64,000 bases of DNA. Source: Hyphococcus aureus. Its GTDB lineage: Bacteria > Pseudomonadota > Alphaproteobacteria > Caulobacterales > Parvularculaceae. The notes beneath the pieces are model-generated. The model ran no database searches, was not told the DNA's origin, and was given only the letters and a program-made list of their open reading frames with translations. This document shows positions 8,878-17,553 of this stretch, piece by piece. Each line of letters opens with the position of its first letter. Position 1 is the first letter of the stretch. A program made the position numbers and the translations under genes. Location: NCBI RefSeq assembly GCF_042643165.1, contig NZ_JBHRSH010000002.1:1240001-1304000 (forward strand), read 5' to 3'.

Positions 8878-10622
8878 GCCGATTTTTCCGGGCTCTTATA
8901 AGGTTGATGGATAAAATGCCGTCCTGCTTCAGGGCCGGAGTCGATCTGCGCCAGCAAGCGCTCGCGATCGATGGCTCTGAATTGTTGAATGTAATCCTCG
9001 ATCACACCCGCTTCCAGCCCCATGCGCGATAGCGCCTCGCGCGCAATCAGGATGCTTGATTCAAGCGTCTCGCGAACGATCACATCAGGACCGAGTTTTC
9101 TCAGCTCGATCTCATGCATGCGATCATGGGCGACAGCGAGAATAGTCACATTGGGAAAGCGTTCCCGCAGAATGATCACGGCGGCGTTCACCGCTTTCGG
9201 ATCGTCCATACACAAAATGATCGCGCGCGCGTCGGCGGCGCCGGCAGCCTCCAGCATGTCGAGCCGCGACCCGTCGCCATAATACACCTTGAAGCCAAAC
9301 CGCTCTGCGTTGCGGATATGACCGGGATTGCGATCGATCGCGATAATATCGACGCCAGAGTTCTGGAGCACCTGCGATATGATCTGGCCCATGCGCCCAA
9401 ACCCGGCGATGATCGCATGATTGCGCCCGCCTTCAGGCTCCGCCAAACCGTCAGCGCTTTCAGCGCTATCGCGCGCGAGCCGTTTGGCGCCGAAATAAAG
9501 CAACGGCGTCAGGGCCATGGAGAGCGTGACAATCGCCGCCATCAGGCTCGCCTGTCCATCGGTGAACAGGGCGGCGCTGACGCCCAGCGTGAAAATGACG
9601 AAGGAAAATTCGCCGCCTTGCGACAAGGTCGCCGCGCTTTTCAGCGCGTTGCTCCGGCCCGCCCCCATCACCCGCGACAGCGCGTAAAGAATAGTGGATT
9701 TTACCGCGACAAGCCCGAAGGCGCCGCCAACAACCAAAAGCCATTGCTGCGCAATTATTCCCAGATCGAGGCGCATGCCGATCGAGATAAAAAACAAACC
9801 GAGCAACAGACCGCGGAAAGGTTCGATATCGGTTTCGATCTGATGCTTGAAAGACGACTCCGCCAGAAGCGCCCCGGCGAGAAATGCGCCGAGCGCCATG
9901 GAAAGCCCCGCCCAGCCGACAGAGAGCGACACCAGCGCCACCACGAACAACGCCGTTGCAGCAAACGCCTCACGCGAGCCGGAGCTGGCGACAAGTCGGA
10001 AGACACGATCAAGACCGAATTTCCCGACAAGAATGACAATGGCGACAACGCCAGCAGCCTTGATCGCCGCATCGACGCTATTTTCGCCGCCGCCCGCTCC
10101 CGCAACAAAAGGCACTGCGGCAAGCAGCGGAATAACCGCCAGATCCTGAAACAAGAGCACCGAAAAAGACTGCGTTCCGTAAGCGCTGTTCAGCTCGCCC
10201 CGGTCCTTCATCCATTGCAGCGCAAAGGCCGTAGAAGAAAAGGCGAGTGAAAAACCCGCAATCGCAGCGGCAGGCGCGGGCATCACGCCTGCCAGAACAA
10301 ACAGGCAGGCGATAACCGCGCCGGTCACCGTCATCTGCGCGGCGCCAAGTCCGAAAATCTGTTTGCGCATGGACCAGAGCCGCGAAAACGACAACTCAAG
10401 TCCAATTACAAAGAGAAAAAGCACCACCCCAAGTTCGGCGATATGGAAAACTCCCTCCGGCTGATGCAGGAGGTTGAGGCCGAACGGGCCGACAGCAACG
10501 CCGGCGGCGAGAAAACCGAGGATGGAACCGAGCTTTAGGCGATTGAAAAGCGGAACGGCGACAGCGGCGGCGCCTAGATAAGTTGCAGACTGAATGAGAA
10601 AGTCGCTTTCCGTCGCCGCCAT
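8874..10622 (-). CDS. CPA2-family cation:proton antiporter with RCK domain (KefB/KefC type)
   Basis: 582 residues. Residues about 1-390 are a string of 11-13 hydrophobic segments of the Na+/H+ exchanger fold, including FLFVIGLELSFSRLW and LSQGGEFSFVIF, both typical of KefB/KefC. Residues about 400-520 form a TrkA-N/RCK nucleotide-binding domain with AGFGRMGQII (GxGxxG) and the acidic end of the second strand in IAIDRN. It should exchange K+ (or Na+) for H+ at the inner membrane, gated by nucleotide or glutathione adducts in known Kef systems. No ancillary KefF/KefG gene is adjacent. Confidence 0.93.
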   Translation of the reverse strand: MAATESDFLIQSATYLGAAAVAVPLFNRLKLGSILGFLAAGVAVGPFGLNLLHQPEGVFHIAELGVVLFLFVIGLELSFSRLWSMRKQIFGLGAAQMTVTGAVIACLFVLAGVMPAPAAAIAGFSLAFSSTAFALQWMKDRGELNSAYGTQSFSVLLFQDLAVIPLLAAVPFVAGAGGGENSVDAAIKAAGVVAIVILVGKFGLDRVFRLVASSGSREAFAATALFVVALVSLSVGWAGLSMALGAFLAGALLAESSFKHQIETDIEPFRGLLLGLFFISIGMRLDLGIIAQQWLLVVGGAFGLVAVKSTILYALSRVMGAGRSNALKSAATLSQGGEFSFVIFTLGVSAALFTDGQASLMAAIVTLSMALTPLLYFGAKRLARDSAESADGLAEPEGGRNHAIIAGFGRMGQIISQVLQNSGVDIIAIDRNPGHIRNAERFGFKVYYGDGSRLDMLEAAGAADARAIILCMDDPKAVNAAVIILRERFPNVTILAVAHDRMHEIELRKLGPDVIVRETLESSILIAREALSRMGLEAGVIEDYIQQFRAIDRERLLAQIDSGPEAGRHFIHQPYKSPEKSA

Positions 10623-10643
10623 AGGCCCTGTAAATTCCTTCCG

Positions 10644-11606
10644 CTAAAGAATGCCTTTCAGTTCTTCGAGACCAAGAGCGAGATTGATATTCTGCACGGC
10701 CTGGACCGCCGCGCCCTTGAGGAGATTGTCCTCGGCCGCAACGACGACCGCATGGCCGCCTCCCCCATTCGGAGAATCTTCGCTTATGGTGAAACCGCCA
10801 AGGAGAACGCCTTTGCGGTTCGTTCCATCTTTAAGTTCTGGCGGCGCATTGCGCAAGGCGATGAGCGGTTCACGCGCGTATTTTTCTTCAAAAAGTTGCG
10901 TCAGCGCAGCGACATCCATTTTGTCCGCAAGCGGAATATGCGCCGTAATGACAATCCCGCGAAAGGCGGGATGCACATGCGGGCTGAACCGAACCTTTGT
11001 TCCAAGGTGACGCGTCGACTCGCGCTCATGATTATGGCCGGTGAGCGCATAAGGCATGAGATTATCTTTCAGGCGCTCGGGATCGTTCTTCGGGCTCGGC
11101 TTGGTTCCCGCACCGGAATAACCGGAGACGCCGAACACGGACGGAATCCCGCCAAGCTTCGGAACGAGCGGCCCAATGGCGAGCTGGATCGCGGTTGCAT
11201 AACAGCCCGGATTGGCGATGCGGGTTTTGCCGGCGATGTTTTTCCGGTTGAGTTCGGGCAGGCCATAGGCCCAGTCGTCATTGAACCGGTAATCGGCGGA
11301 CAGATCGATAATGATCCGTCCCGGCGCATGGGCCTCAATCGCCTCGACATAGGGCGCAGCGGCGCCGTCCGGCGCGGCGAGGATCACCACGTCGGCGCGA
11401 CGCTTGGCGACTTCTTCGGGGCTCAGCGCTTCAAAAACGCATTCGTCTTTATCTTCCGGCGCCACTTCCGCCACCGGGCGGCCCGCAAACTCCCGGCTCA
11501 CCGCATAAGCGAGCATCAGCTCCGGATGACCGGCTATCAGGCGGATCAGCTCGCGGCCCGTATGGCCGCGGGCGCCGACAAGACCAACAAGAAACGGCGT
11601 GCTCAT
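10644..11606 (-). CDS. argC: N-acetyl-gamma-glutamyl-phosphate reductase
   Basis: 320 residues. The Rossmann motif GARGHTGREL lies at residues about 11-20, and ANPGCYATA carries the catalytic cysteine. Later HPAFRGI and HEREST segments match ArgC. It reduces N-acetylglutamyl phosphate to the semialdehyde in arginine biosynthesis. Its ATG overlaps the TGA of the fused synthase/kinase gene, so it is the last gene of the four-gene operon that starts at 14242. Confidence 0.95.
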   Translation of the reverse strand: MSTPFLVGLVGARGHTGRELIRLIAGHPELMLAYAVSREFAGRPVAEVAPEDKDECVFEALSPEEVAKRRADVVILAAPDGAAAPYVEAIEAHAPGRIIIDLSADYRFNDDWAYGLPELNRKNIAGKTRIANPGCYATAIQLAIGPLVPKLGGIPSVFGVSGYSGAGTKPSPKNDPERLKDNLMPYALTGHNHERESTRHLGTKVRFSPHVHPAFRGIVITAHIPLADKMDVAALTQLFEEKYAREPLIALRNAPPELKDGTNRKGVLLGGFTISEDSPNGGGGHAVVVAAEDNLLKGAAVQAVQNINLALGLEELKGIL

Positions 11607-12931
11607 GATGCGTCATCTCCCACAAAGGACGCCGGCATGGCGGCGACGCGCTCGGCGATGCGTGAAATCCGCGCCCAGTCTTTTTCGCCCTTCCAGAAAA
11701 CCGTCCACGGCCCCGCCTTCACCGAGCCGTCGGCGCTGTCGTGGTAAAAGGCGTTGAAGCCGTTGGTGGTGCGCGAACGCCAGAAAAAGGCCGGATTGTC
11801 TTTCACGAAACCGCGCCAGACGGTGCGCGACAGTCCCTCGCCGCGCGCATCCTCGACCACCGCGAATTTATCGAGATAGATGAAGTCATCGATTTTGGTC
11901 AGGATCGCCCCGGCGCGGTAACTCGCCGACATATGCACCTGATGCAGATCGAGCCCGTCCCACCAGGAACCTTTAAGCTTGCGGCCAAAGGCGTTCTCAA
12001 CCAGCGCTTCTGTGCGGTCGCGATCAAGCTCTGTCTTGTCGGTGACAAGCTTGATCATCTCGCCCATGCGCACCAGCGTGCCCGAGCCGCCATGGGTGAA
12101 GAGTTCCTGGATCAGCCCCGACGGCGTGGTGATGGAAACCGAGGTCGACAAAGGCGACGCTTCGAGGAGGCGCTTGATCTCGGTCAGCTTCAGCCGCATG
12201 CCGCCTTCGACCCAGCTTGCCTTCATCAGCTTGTCGAAGTCGGAGGCGAGGTTGATGGAGTGCATGACGCTGCCATGCTTGTCCAAGAGCCCACCGACGC
12301 CGGTCAGAAACACGATCTTCATGGGCTGGAGCGCCTCGACGAGCGCGCGCGTCGCCGTGTCGCCATTCACATTGACGATCTGGCCGCCCGGCGCGATGCC
12401 GAGACAAGTGAGAATCGGCATCGCGCCCGAGCGCACGACCGAACTAATGAGGCCCTGACGGATCGTCGTCGGCTCGCCGACAAAACCGAGCTTGTCCTTG
12501 TCGAGATAATCCGCCTCGATCACGCCGGCGATGAGGCCTTCCGCCTCGACGCCCTGTTTGCGCACGGCTTCCACGAGTTTGATGTTCTCGCCAATGAACA
12601 CATCGCGCGCGACGTCGAGCGTATCGGCGTCGGTGACGCGCAGCCCGTCGACTTTCTTGGTTTCAACGCCGCGCTCTTTCAAGGCGAGATCGAGCTGCGG
12701 CCCGCCGCCATGCAGAACGATGGGCGTCAGGCCGACCGTATGGAGGAAGGCGAGCGCTGAGGCCGTCTCTTCGAGCTGTTCATTGAGGATCGCGCCGCCG
12801 ATTTTGATGACCGCAAATCGCGACTGATCGACCTCGGAAAAGCGCTGGAGATAGGCGCGAATTTCCTTGCCGTCGCTCATATTGGAGAGCAACTGGACGA
12901 TCGTCTGGCGGGTGAAGGCGGTCTGGGTCAC
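11603..12931 (-). CDS. argB: Bifunctional N-acetylglutamate synthase/kinase (NAGS/K)
   Basis: About 442 residues from the GTG at 12931. N-terminal two thirds: an amino-acid kinase domain (KIGGAIL, LHGGGPQLDLALKERG, GQIVNVNGDTATRAL). C-terminal about 150 residues: a GNAT-like acetyltransferase domain (YLDKFAVVEDARGEGLSRTVWRGF). This fusion is the NAGS/K described from Maricaulis maris and Xanthomonas campestris, about 440-450 residues, which does both the first and second step of arginine synthesis. The frame stays open to an ATG at 13015, but that would overlap the cupin gene by 80 bases and add 28 unconserved residues. The GTG lies four bases after the cupin stop. Feedback inhibition by arginine is expected from the family. 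Confidence 0.92.
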   Translation of the reverse strand: MTQTAFTRQTIVQLLSNMSDGKEIRAYLQRFSEVDQSRFAVIKIGGAILNEQLEETASALAFLHTVGLTPIVLHGGGPQLDLALKERGVETKKVDGLRVTDADTLDVARDVFIGENIKLVEAVRKQGVEAEGLIAGVIEADYLDKDKLGFVGEPTTIRQGLISSVVRSGAMPILTCLGIAPGGQIVNVNGDTATRALVEALQPMKIVFLTGVGGLLDKHGSVMHSINLASDFDKLMKASWVEGGMRLKLTEIKRLLEASPLSTSVSITTPSGLIQELFTHGGSGTLVRMGEMIKLVTDKTELDRDRTEALVENAFGRKLKGSWWDGLDLHQVHMSASYRAGAILTKIDDFIYLDKFAVVEDARGEGLSRTVWRGFVKDNPAFFWRSRTTNGFNAFYHDSADGSVKAGPWTVFWKGEKDWARISRIAERVAAMPASFVGDDAS

Positions 12932-12935
12932 TATT

Positions 12936-13247
12936 TTATTCGCTATATATGTTTTCAATGACGAGGATGCGCGCCTCGCCTCTTGGATGGGCGACATGCT
13001 CTTCGCCATCTTCAATGGTCAGCGCATCGCCTGCTTGCAAGGTCATCATTTCTTCTTTGCCATTCTCGCGGTAATGCATATCCACGGTCCCATCGACGAC
13101 CATGAAGACCTCCCGGCCAGTATTCTTGTGCCAGCGATAGGGCTGGTCGGTCCAATGCGCTCTAACGGATATATCTCCGAAAAGCGCTATCAACTCGCTA
13201 CCCCATGCACTGTCAGCCTTGAAGGATTTTGTGTGCGTGAGCTTCAC
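12936..13247 (-). CDS. Small cupin-domain protein inside the arginine operon
   Basis: 103 residues forming one RmlC-like beta-barrel. The first cupin motif is YRWHKNTGREVFMVVDG, with one His and a Glu; the second is around EDGEEHVAHPRGEARIL. It overlaps argF' by four bases upstream and sits four bases before NAGS/K, so it is made at the same time as the arginine enzymes. No role for a cupin in arginine synthesis is established to my knowledge. It may bind a metal or an acylated amino-acid intermediate. Confidence 0.85.
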   Translation of the reverse strand: MKLTHTKSFKADSAWGSELIALFGDISVRAHWTDQPYRWHKNTGREVFMVVDGTVDMHYRENGKEEMMTLQAGDALTIEDGEEHVAHPRGEARILVIENIYSE

Positions 13248-14242
13248 GACGACACCAACGCCTTCATGATCGCCTTTTGCACATGCAGGCGGTTTTCCGC
13301 CTCGTCATAGGCGATGCAGTTTGTGCTATCGAAAACGCCGTCGGTCATTTTCACATTGCGCCGCATGGGCAGGCAGTGCGAGACCAGCGCATTGTTGGTC
13401 TTCGCCATCTTCTCTTCATCGACGATGAAATGGCGATACTGATCGCGGATCGGTTTTTCCTCTTCCCATTTCCCGAAGAACGGCAGCGCGCCCCAGCTTT
13501 TGGCGTAAACGACATCGGCGCCTTTATAGGCTTCATCAATGTCATGGGTGACATGGACATGGCGGCCATTGGCTTTGGCGTCCTGTTCCGCCTGGCTCAT
13601 GTACCGCATGTCGAGAAGATATTCCGATTGCGGGCAGAGCAGCGTCACATCCATCCCGAACTTCGCGGCGATCATCAGCGCGGAATTGGCGACCGCCGTG
13701 TTCAAGGGCTTGGGGTGATAAGTCCAGGTGAGGACGAATTTCTTGCCGTCGAGCGGCCCCAGCCTTTCCTGCAGCGCCATCACATGGGCCATCTCCTGAC
13801 AGGGATGGGTGATGGTCTCCATATTGATGACGGGAACGTCGGCATATTGGGCGAAGGCGTTAAGGATTTTATCCTTCCGGTCTTCCTCCCAGTCGACGAA
13901 TTTCGGGAAGGCGCGAATGCCGATCATGTCGCAATAGCGCGAGAGGACCTTGGCCGCTTCCTTAACGTGTTCCTCGGCGTCACCGTCCATGACGACCCCG
14001 TCCTCGAACTCCAGCGGCCACATGCCGCCGGACGGAGACAGGACCACCGCGTGCCCGCCGAGCTGCTGCGCGCCGACATCGAAAGAGGTCCGCGTCCTCA
14101 GGGAGTTGTTGAGGAACAGAAGCGCGACCGTTTTACCTTTCAAAACATCACCATAGGGCGATGTCTTCAGGCGTCTCGCCTCGTCGATCATGGCTTGAAG
14201 TTCCGGGCGGGACCAATCAGCGGTGTTCAAAAAGTGTTTCAT
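13244..14242 (-). CDS. argF': N-acetylornithine carbamoyltransferase (AOTCase)
   Basis: 332 residues, closely resembling Xanthomonas AOTCase from start to end. SLRTRTSF at residues 48-55 is the carbamoyl-phosphate loop; WPLEFEDGVVMDGDAEEH (75-92) is the acetylornithine loop; NMETITHPCQEMAH, WTYHPKPLNTAVANS, AKSWGALPFFG and HCLPMRRNVK follow; HVQKAIM near the C-terminus holds the lysine that is carboxylated in the Xanthomonas enzyme. Glu90 aligns with the Glu92 that gives acetylornithine rather than succinylornithine specificity. It makes N-acetylcitrulline instead of citrulline. First gene of the arginine operon. Confidence 0.94.
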   Translation of the reverse strand: MKHFLNTADWSRPELQAMIDEARRLKTSPYGDVLKGKTVALLFLNNSLRTRTSFDVGAQQLGGHAVVLSPSGGMWPLEFEDGVVMDGDAEEHVKEAAKVLSRYCDMIGIRAFPKFVDWEEDRKDKILNAFAQYADVPVINMETITHPCQEMAHVMALQERLGPLDGKKFVLTWTYHPKPLNTAVANSALMIAAKFGMDVTLLCPQSEYLLDMRYMSQAEQDAKANGRHVHVTHDIDEAYKGADVVYAKSWGALPFFGKWEEEKPIRDQYRHFIVDEEKMAKTNNALVSHCLPMRRNVKMTDGVFDSTNCIAYDEAENRLHVQKAIMKALVSS

Positions 14243-14507
14243 CCCGGCTGTTTAGCGGGACGCCGCGATGAAACCAAGCGCTCCTTTTGGGGAAAATCGT
14301 CGGTCCTCGCCGCGCCGATTCGCAGGTGACAGTCAGCGGCGAAACAGAATAGTTTCCAATTCCTTAACCGGCAGGCTCGATGGCGTCTGGCGTCCGGGGA
14401 TGGTATTTTCAACAACTGGAGCGCGAGGGGCCTCGTCCAGTTCACTCATCAGGCGGCGTCCCGAATTAATAAGCGGGCTCCGTCAGGGCCCGGCGGCGGA
14501 AACAAAA
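14243..14507. other. Divergent intergenic region between argF' and a histidine kinase
   Basis: 265 bases holding the promoters of the leftward arginine operon and the rightward kinase gene. The frame is open upstream of the kinase ATG to 14268, but that extension is Ser/Arg-rich and does not look coding. No arginine-repressor box could be picked out by eye. Confidence 0.4.
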
Positions 14508-16748
14508 ATGGCGGATGAGCAGCAGCATCTGGACGGGGAAAGACTGGCCGCGCGCATTGACGCGCTAAGCCCGCGCCGTCTCGCCGCCCTGACAGGCGCC
14601 TTCCTCATCGCCCTCGCCGCGCTGTTCATTTTTGAACTCAATGAAAAAGCGCAATTGCGCGAGACCGAAACGCAGCTGCGCCTTGCACAGGCGGCGAGCG
14701 ACGGCGCCGCAGCGCTTAATATTTCCATCATGACCGGCGCGCCGGTGCGCGAGACGATGACGAGCGTCCGGCCGGGCGGCCTCACCGCGCTGTTTCACCT
14801 GTCGCCTTCGGGGGACATTCTGACCGCAGCAGGCGCTACGGATATTATCGACATCCCAGCAGGGACGCTGCGCTCCCTCGACTTCGACAACGCAAAGGAT
14901 GCACGCCTCGATCTTCCCGGCGGCGATATCGCCGTCGCATGGCGCCGGCTCGACAATGGCGACGCATTGCTGGTCGCCGCGCCCGCACGCGACATGTTTG
15001 ATCGCTCGCGCGTCTGGATTTTATTCGCGATTATTTTCGGGGCCATCACTTTGGCCATTGCGTCGCTCATGGCCGCATTCATTCGCCAGTCGCGCGCAGC
15101 GGCCTCTGCGGCGCATGCGCTGTCTACCCTGACGGAATTCAATGCGGCGCTGACCGGCGGGCGCTGCTCGCCATGGTTCTACGACCACAAGGACCGCATG
15201 GTGCATCTCACCAAAGCGTTCCTGCAGCCGCTCGGCCTTTCCGCCCGCGACCGCAAATTCACCATGCGCGAGATTTCAGCGCTAGTTCATCCGCAAGACC
15301 TGCGCACCGCACTCGCGGTTCTTTCCGGCGAGCCTTCCGGCGTTTCCGAAGGCGTGGTGCGCGTGCGCGAGCCCGGCGGCGGCTGGGCCCGCTCCTATTT
15401 CCGCACCTCACCGGAAGCGACGCGGTTTCATCGCGCGGGCGTCGCTTTCGATCTTGCAGGCGCATCGACCCTGGCGCCGGGCGCGGCGATCGCCGAGACC
15501 CGCCTTAAAGACGCCATTGAGAGCATCCCCGAAGCCTTCGTTCTCTGGGATGCGCAGGAACGGCTCGCGATCTGGAACAAGCGCTTCGCCGCGATCTTCC
15601 GCATTCCTGCAAAGATGTTGAAGCCGGGCCTGACGATTGAGGAAGTCGTCACCTGCGCCGGCGTCGCCGGTGATGTGCTGGCGTCGCATTTCGGTCCGCT
15701 TGACGACAAGCAACAGGAAAATGTCGAAGTCGCCTTGCCCGGTTCACGCTGGGCCCATGTCTCGCGCCGCAAGACCGCCGAAGGCGGCTATGTTTGCGTC
15801 GCCACCAATGTCACCGACCTCAAACGCCGCGCTTGGGCGCAAAAGCGCAAGGAACGCGAATTGCGCGACACGGTCGAAGATCTCGAAGCCTCACGCAAGG
15901 AGCTGTCCGAAGCCTTGCGCAAATATGAGTATGAGAAATACCGCGCCGAAGAAGCGAGCCGTTCCAAAAGCGAGTTCCTCGCCAATATGAGTCATGAGCT
16001 GAGAACGCCGCTGAACGCCATCAACGGCTTTTCCGAACTGATGCAGTCGGAGCTTTACGGGCCGCTGGGCGATGACAAATACAAGGAATATGTCACCGAC
16101 ATTCTGTCGAGCGGGCGCCATCTGCTCGAACTCATCGACGACATTCTCGACATGTCGAAGATCGAGGCCGGGCGCCTGACCCTCGAGCCCAAGCGCATCG
16201 AGCTGGAAAAAATTCTCAACGAGTCGACCCGCCTCGTCGCCAAGCGCGCCTCGGACGCCGGCGTCAAACTCACCACCTCTGTCGCCCACGCCCCCGCCGT
16301 CTGGGCGGACGCACGCGCGGTGAAACAGGTGGTGCTGAACCTGTTGTCCAATGCGCTGAAATTTACGCCCCATGGCGGCGAAGTCACCCTCACCGCCGAA
16401 GCGGATCTCGACGGCGTCACCGTGATCGTCGCGGATTCCGGAACCGGCATCGACCGCGCGAAACTGACCAAACTCGGCGCGCCGTTTGAGCTCACCGAAA
16501 GCCATTTCTCTCGCACAGGGTCCGGCTCCGGCATTGGTCTGGCGCTGTCGAAATCGCTCATGGATATGCAGGGCGGCATCCTCGCGCTCGCCTCCCAGCC
16601 GGGCAAGGGCACCGTCGCCTGCGCCACCTTCCCGCGCCGTCAGGCCGCAAAAGTCCGCCTGCCGCAATTCATCCGCAAGGAAGCGCATATCCTCACGGGG
16701 CGCGACACGCAGCCCGTTACGGTCGTCGCCACACAGGCGGCGGAGTAA
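14508..16748 (+). CDS. Membrane-bound PAS sensor histidine kinase
   Basis: 746 residues from the ATG at 14508. Two membrane helices (about 25-44 and 169-192) flank a periplasmic loop of some 120 residues. After a linker come a PAS domain near 340-440 (DAIESIPEAFVLWDAQERLAIWNK) and a coiled coil rich in Lys/Glu. Then follow HisKA with MSHELRTPLNAINGF (phospho-acceptor His496) and HATPase_c with NLLSNALKFTPHG, DSGTGI and GSGIGLALSKSL. This layout is like the PleC/DivJ-type kinases of alphaproteobacteria, but the periplasmic part gives no ligand clue. No response regulator is adjacent, so it is an orphan kinase. The frame extends 80 codons upstream, which I reject as the start. Confidence 0.9.
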   Translation: MADEQQHLDGERLAARIDALSPRRLAALTGAFLIALAALFIFELNEKAQLRETETQLRLAQAASDGAAALNISIMTGAPVRETMTSVRPGGLTALFHLSPSGDILTAAGATDIIDIPAGTLRSLDFDNAKDARLDLPGGDIAVAWRRLDNGDALLVAAPARDMFDRSRVWILFAIIFGAITLAIASLMAAFIRQSRAAASAAHALSTLTEFNAALTGGRCSPWFYDHKDRMVHLTKAFLQPLGLSARDRKFTMREISALVHPQDLRTALAVLSGEPSGVSEGVVRVREPGGGWARSYFRTSPEATRFHRAGVAFDLAGASTLAPGAAIAETRLKDAIESIPEAFVLWDAQERLAIWNKRFAAIFRIPAKMLKPGLTIEEVVTCAGVAGDVLASHFGPLDDKQQENVEVALPGSRWAHVSRRKTAEGGYVCVATNVTDLKRRAWAQKRKERELRDTVEDLEASRKELSEALRKYEYEKYRAEEASRSKSEFLANMSHELRTPLNAINGFSELMQSELYGPLGDDKYKEYVTDILSSGRHLLELIDDILDMSKIEAGRLTLEPKRIELEKILNESTRLVAKRASDAGVKLTTSVAHAPAVWADARAVKQVVLNLLSNALKFTPHGGEVTLTAEADLDGVTVIVADSGTGIDRAKLTKLGAPFELTESHFSRTGSGSGIGLALSKSLMDMQGGILALASQPGKGTVACATFPRRQAAKVRLPQFIRKEAHILTGRDTQPVTVVATQAAE

Positions 16749-16771
16749 TCCGCACCTTATTGGCTTGAATC

Positions 16772-17467
16772 ATGCCGCCGCCAGAACAGCTTTCCCAATT
16801 ATACTCTAAGATTGAAAGCGGCAAAATTGATGACAGTTTTTCTGTTGTTGACCTTCTAATTCGTGCACGAATCTATTTGGAGGCATCAAGACCATCTGAA
16901 GATGGCTTTGATAGCCTTAGATTCTTTGCCGACTATATTGCTCATCCAAATATTGACCGATCACGCGCGATTAGCTTCTTAGAAGAGGCTTGCAATTTTA
17001 TCGCTGCTCAAGGCCCTATGACTTTAACAGACTTCCGACTACCCGCACTCAGACAAGAGCTAGGGAAACTTGTTGAGGCAGAGCCATATTATGGGCCCAT
17101 AGTAGAATCTTCGAAAACTGAAAAATTTGGATGGATGAAATTCTATTCAATTTTACTCGAAGAGCTAGTGAGTCGCACGATTGGCTTCGGCGAGCACATA
17201 AGTAAATGTAGCGACACAAGATTACGAAAAACATTAGAACGCCTACAATCAGCCTACCAAGACTCTTTTGTGCATCATGGCCACGTGATGGGCTGGCCTT
17301 TGAGCGAGACGGGCCCGCCATTTGGTTTTCGATTCTATATTTACCGCTTTGAACCAATGCCTAAGGGCGGATACTTGATGATGGGTGCGCGTCCCTTAAT
17401 TGCACCAGATGGGTTTCGCTACATTCCTTGGTTGAATCCTCCGCCCCATCTTTTGGATAATGCATAG
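16772..17467 (+). CDS. AT-rich orphan protein of unknown function
   Basis: 231 residues, no signal peptide, no membrane helix. The first two thirds look helical; the last third is rich in Pro/Gly/Tyr (GWPLSETGPPFGFRFYIYRFEP). Base composition is unlike the neighbours: only 17 of 60 bases are G or C at 17101-17160, in a window that is otherwise clearly GC-rich, and codon use is relaxed. No good ribosome site precedes the ATG. It sits between a histidine kinase and a YcxB-like gene with no mobile gene nearby. It looks acquired; I do not recognise the family. Confidence 0.7.
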   Translation: MPPPEQLSQLYSKIESGKIDDSFSVVDLLIRARIYLEASRPSEDGFDSLRFFADYIAHPNIDRSRAISFLEEACNFIAAQGPMTLTDFRLPALRQELGKLVEAEPYYGPIVESSKTEKFGWMKFYSILLEELVSRTIGFGEHISKCSDTRLRKTLERLQSAYQDSFVHHGHVMGWPLSETGPPFGFRFYIYRFEPMPKGGYLMMGARPLIAPDGFRYIPWLNPPPHLLDNA

Positions 17468-17553
17468 CATTAAACTGAAAATGTAATGGCCGGTTTTACG
17501 CCGCGTTACCGCCTGCCCGCGAGGATTGCGCCCCCATAACAAAGGCGCCGCCC

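Noticed and set aside
12929..13015. Upstream ATG start of the NAGS/K gene adding 28 residues
   Set aside because: It would overlap the cupin gene by 80 bases; the GTG at 12931 fits family length and lies directly after the cupin stop.
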